A DNA stretch of 64,000 nucleotides from positions 620,001-684,000 of the forward strand of contig JAWQEG010000717.1 of NCBI GenBank assembly GCA_033782935.1, written 5' to 3'. Each line of letters opens with the position of its first letter. The first letter of the stretch is position 1. Source of the DNA: Petrolisthes cinctipes (taxonomy: Eukaryota > Arthropoda > Malacostraca > Decapoda > Porcellanidae). The position numbers and the translations under genes are program-made. The notes under the pieces are model-generated. The model saw only the letters and a list, made by a program, of their open reading frames with translations, was not told the origin of the DNA and ran no database searches. Of the stretch, positions 62,901 to 64,000 are shown in pieces.

Positions 62901-64000
62901 TACATGCCTACTCAGTGCTAGAATATTTTCAAAATATAGGCCCAAAACATGCTGAAAATCGATATATTAGGTGCCCAAAGTCGATATGTGCATGCATATT
63001 CTGTACCTGTTTATATCTCAAATTCAGGCTCAAAACATCCGAATATTCGATTTTATTGGCGTCCAGAAGCGATCTGTACGTGCCTACTCAGTGACAGAAT
63101 ATTTTCAAATAACAGACCCAAAACATGCTGAAAATCGATATTTTAGGTGCCCAAAGTCGATATGTGCATGGATCTTCTGTACCCGTTTATATCTCAAATT
63201 AAGGCTCAAAACACCCGAAAATTCGATATTTTTGGGTCCCAGAACCGATGTGTACATACCTACTCAACGTTAGAATATTTTCAAAACAGAGGCACAAAAA
63301 CAAGTTGAAAATCGATATTTTAGGTGCCCAAAATCGATATGTGCATGCATCTTCAGTACCCGTTTATATCTCAAATTCTGGCTCAAAACACCCGAAAATT
63401 CGATATTTTTGGTTCCCAAAAGCGATCTGTACATGCCTACTCCGTGTTAGAGTATTTTCAAAATACAGGCCTAAAACATGCTGAAATTCGATATTTTAGG
63501 TGCCCAAAGTCAATATGTGTATGCATCTTCTGTACCCGTGTATATCTCAAATTCAGGCTCAAAACACCTGAAAATTCAATATTTTTGCGTCCAAGAAGCG
63601 ATCTGTACATGCCTATTCAGTAATAGAATGTTTTCAAAATATAGGCTCAAATCATGCTAAAAATCGATATTTTAGGTGTCCAAAGTCGATATGTGCATTC
63701 ATCTTCTGTACCTGTTGATATCTCAAATTCAAGCTCAAAACACCCGAAAAATCGATATTTTTGGGTCCCAGAAGCGATCTGTACATGCCTATTCCGTGTT
63801 AGAGTTTTTTTCAAAATAAAGGACAAAAACATGCTAAAAATCGATATATTAGGTGCCCAAAGTCGATATGTGCATGCATTTCTGTACCCTTTTATATTTA
63901 AATTCATATTCAAAATACCCGAAAATTCGATATTTTTGGGTTCCAGAAGCGATCTCTCCATGCCTACTCAATGCTAGAATATTTTTAAGTTATAGGCCGA
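59966..64000. repeat. HOR copy H9, at least 4,035 bp, mosaic, cut by window edge
   Basis: It tracks H7 at an offset of 5,460 bp through both 352-bp dimers, then at 5,812 bp (56609 to 62421) after gaining two more monomers. From about 62773 it matches H3 instead (45339 and 45515 at an offset of 17,434 bp). Two further monomers then enter before it tracks H3 again from 63478. The landmark monomer expected at about 62256 for a 13-mer is absent, so this copy is expanded and its end lies beyond the window. Confidence 0.82.
61189..61892. repeat. Tandem 352-bp dimer, two copies (H9)
   Basis: Units are 61189-61540 and 61541-61892, with the same compensated two-base indels as at 55729-56432. A private change CACCCAAAAAATCG occurs near 61629 where the partner has CACCCGAAAAATCG, a CpG-to-CpA transition. 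Confidence 0.83.

Larger units (their letters stand above)
1..64000. repeat. Tandem satellite array, 176/177-bp monomer, whole window
   Basis: Every stretch read matches one monomer family in one orientation. In phase with CTCAAAAC, consecutive units begin at 28, 205, 352 and so on in the first part, and at 38376 and 38552 in the second. Monomers are 177 bp (with 147/148-bp short forms) before about 37.9 kb and 176 bp after it, roughly 370 copies by length. GC of the hand consensus is about 39%. No inverted copies, spacers or unrelated insertions were seen. Large same-direction arrays with HORs are typical of eukaryotic centromeric or pericentromeric heterochromatin; that location is inferred. 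I do not recognise the family. The array holds no supported gene, and every stretch lacking a separate entry is ordinary satellite monomers. Confidence 0.98.
37940..64000. repeat. Block B: 176-bp monomers in a 13-mer HOR of 2,290 bp
   Basis: Monomers are 176 bp and none has the 29-bp deletion. A landmark monomer reading ATGGATATTTTGGGTGCACA, followed by TCTATATATGCATGC and CCATTTACATCCC, recurs at 37953, 40243, 43939 (with a G-to-A change), 47637, 49926, 52216, 54506, 57676 and 59966. Spacings are 2290, 3696, 3698, 2289, 2290, 2290, 3170 and 2290 bp, or 13, 21, 21, 13, 13, 13, 18 and 13 monomers. A second landmark, CATGGATCTTCTGTACCCG, independently occurs at about 38690, 40980, 44853, 48373, 50663, 52953, 55243, 58413 and 60703. 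Confidence 0.93.

Noticed and set aside
1..64000. CRISPR array
   Set aside because: The period is 176-177 bp and the whole unit is repeated. There is no alternation of a short constant repeat with unique spacers, and no cas genes.
1..64000. Identity with a well-known satellite (human alphoid 171 bp, Arabidopsis 178 bp, maize CentC, rice CentO)
   Set aside because: Period and sequence do not match what I know of these families. I found no basis for naming the family or the species.
1..64000. Promoters, terminators, tRNA, rRNA or telomere repeats
   Set aside because: TATA-like strings such as TTTATATCTC occur once per monomer and are part of the repeat. No tRNA or rRNA motifs and no telomeric hexamer or heptamer runs were seen.

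Overview
The whole 64-kb window is one uninterrupted tandem satellite-DNA array. All copies run in the same direction. I find no protein-coding gene, RNA gene, transposon or unique-sequence island. The period is about 176-177 bp, GC is about 39% by hand count, and copies are organised into multi-monomer higher-order repeats (HORs). This is typical of eukaryotic centromeric, pericentromeric or other constitutive heterochromatin, in plants or animals. I do not recognise the satellite family and cannot name the species. Hundreds of short open frames exist only because the monomer has few stop codons and because 177 is a multiple of three.

Monomer structure: the basic unit is two diverged half-units of about 88 bp. 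Half A carries CTCAAAACACCCGAAAA, TTCGATATTTTGGGGTCCCA, GCGATCTGTACATGC and the dyad ATATTTTCAAAATAT. Half B carries CTCAAAACATGCTCAAAA, TCGATATTTTAGGTGCCC, GTCGATATGTGCATGCAT and ACCCGTTTATATCTC. Hand-aligned consensus halves match at about 60 of 88 positions without gaps, so the 176-bp unit descends from a duplicated 88-bp unit.

Block A (1 to about 37.9 kb) mixes 177-bp monomers, some 176-bp variants and many 147/148-bp short monomers. The short ones lack a 29-bp segment bounded by ATAT direct repeats. Block A has no single fixed HOR. It is a patchwork of recent local duplications with units of 677, 501, 1353, 2181, 500, 1530 and 1474 bp, followed by a 2.32-2.36-kb unit, laid over older 7.4-8.5-kb and 23-kb relationships.

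Block B (about 37.9 kb to the end) is much more regular. Monomers are 176 bp, the 29-bp-deleted type is absent, and they form a 13-monomer HOR of 2,290 bp. A landmark monomer begins HOR copies at 37953, 40243, 43939, 47637, 49926, 52216, 54506, 57676 and 59966. Five full copies are 2,289-2,290 bp; two are 21-mers (3,696 and 3,698 bp), one is an 18-mer (3,170 bp), and the last is cut by the window edge. Diagnostic variants split copies into an alpha type (1st, 4th, 8th) and a beta type, giving a further 9.7-10.0-kb layer. The hierarchy is therefore 88 bp, 176 bp, 2,290 bp and about 10 kb. The A/B boundary lies within about 60 bp, in register with the monomer phase.

Nothing here works as genes working together. 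Any function would be structural: nucleosome-length periodicity, phased A/T tracts, dyads repeated about every 88 bp and signs of CpG decay.
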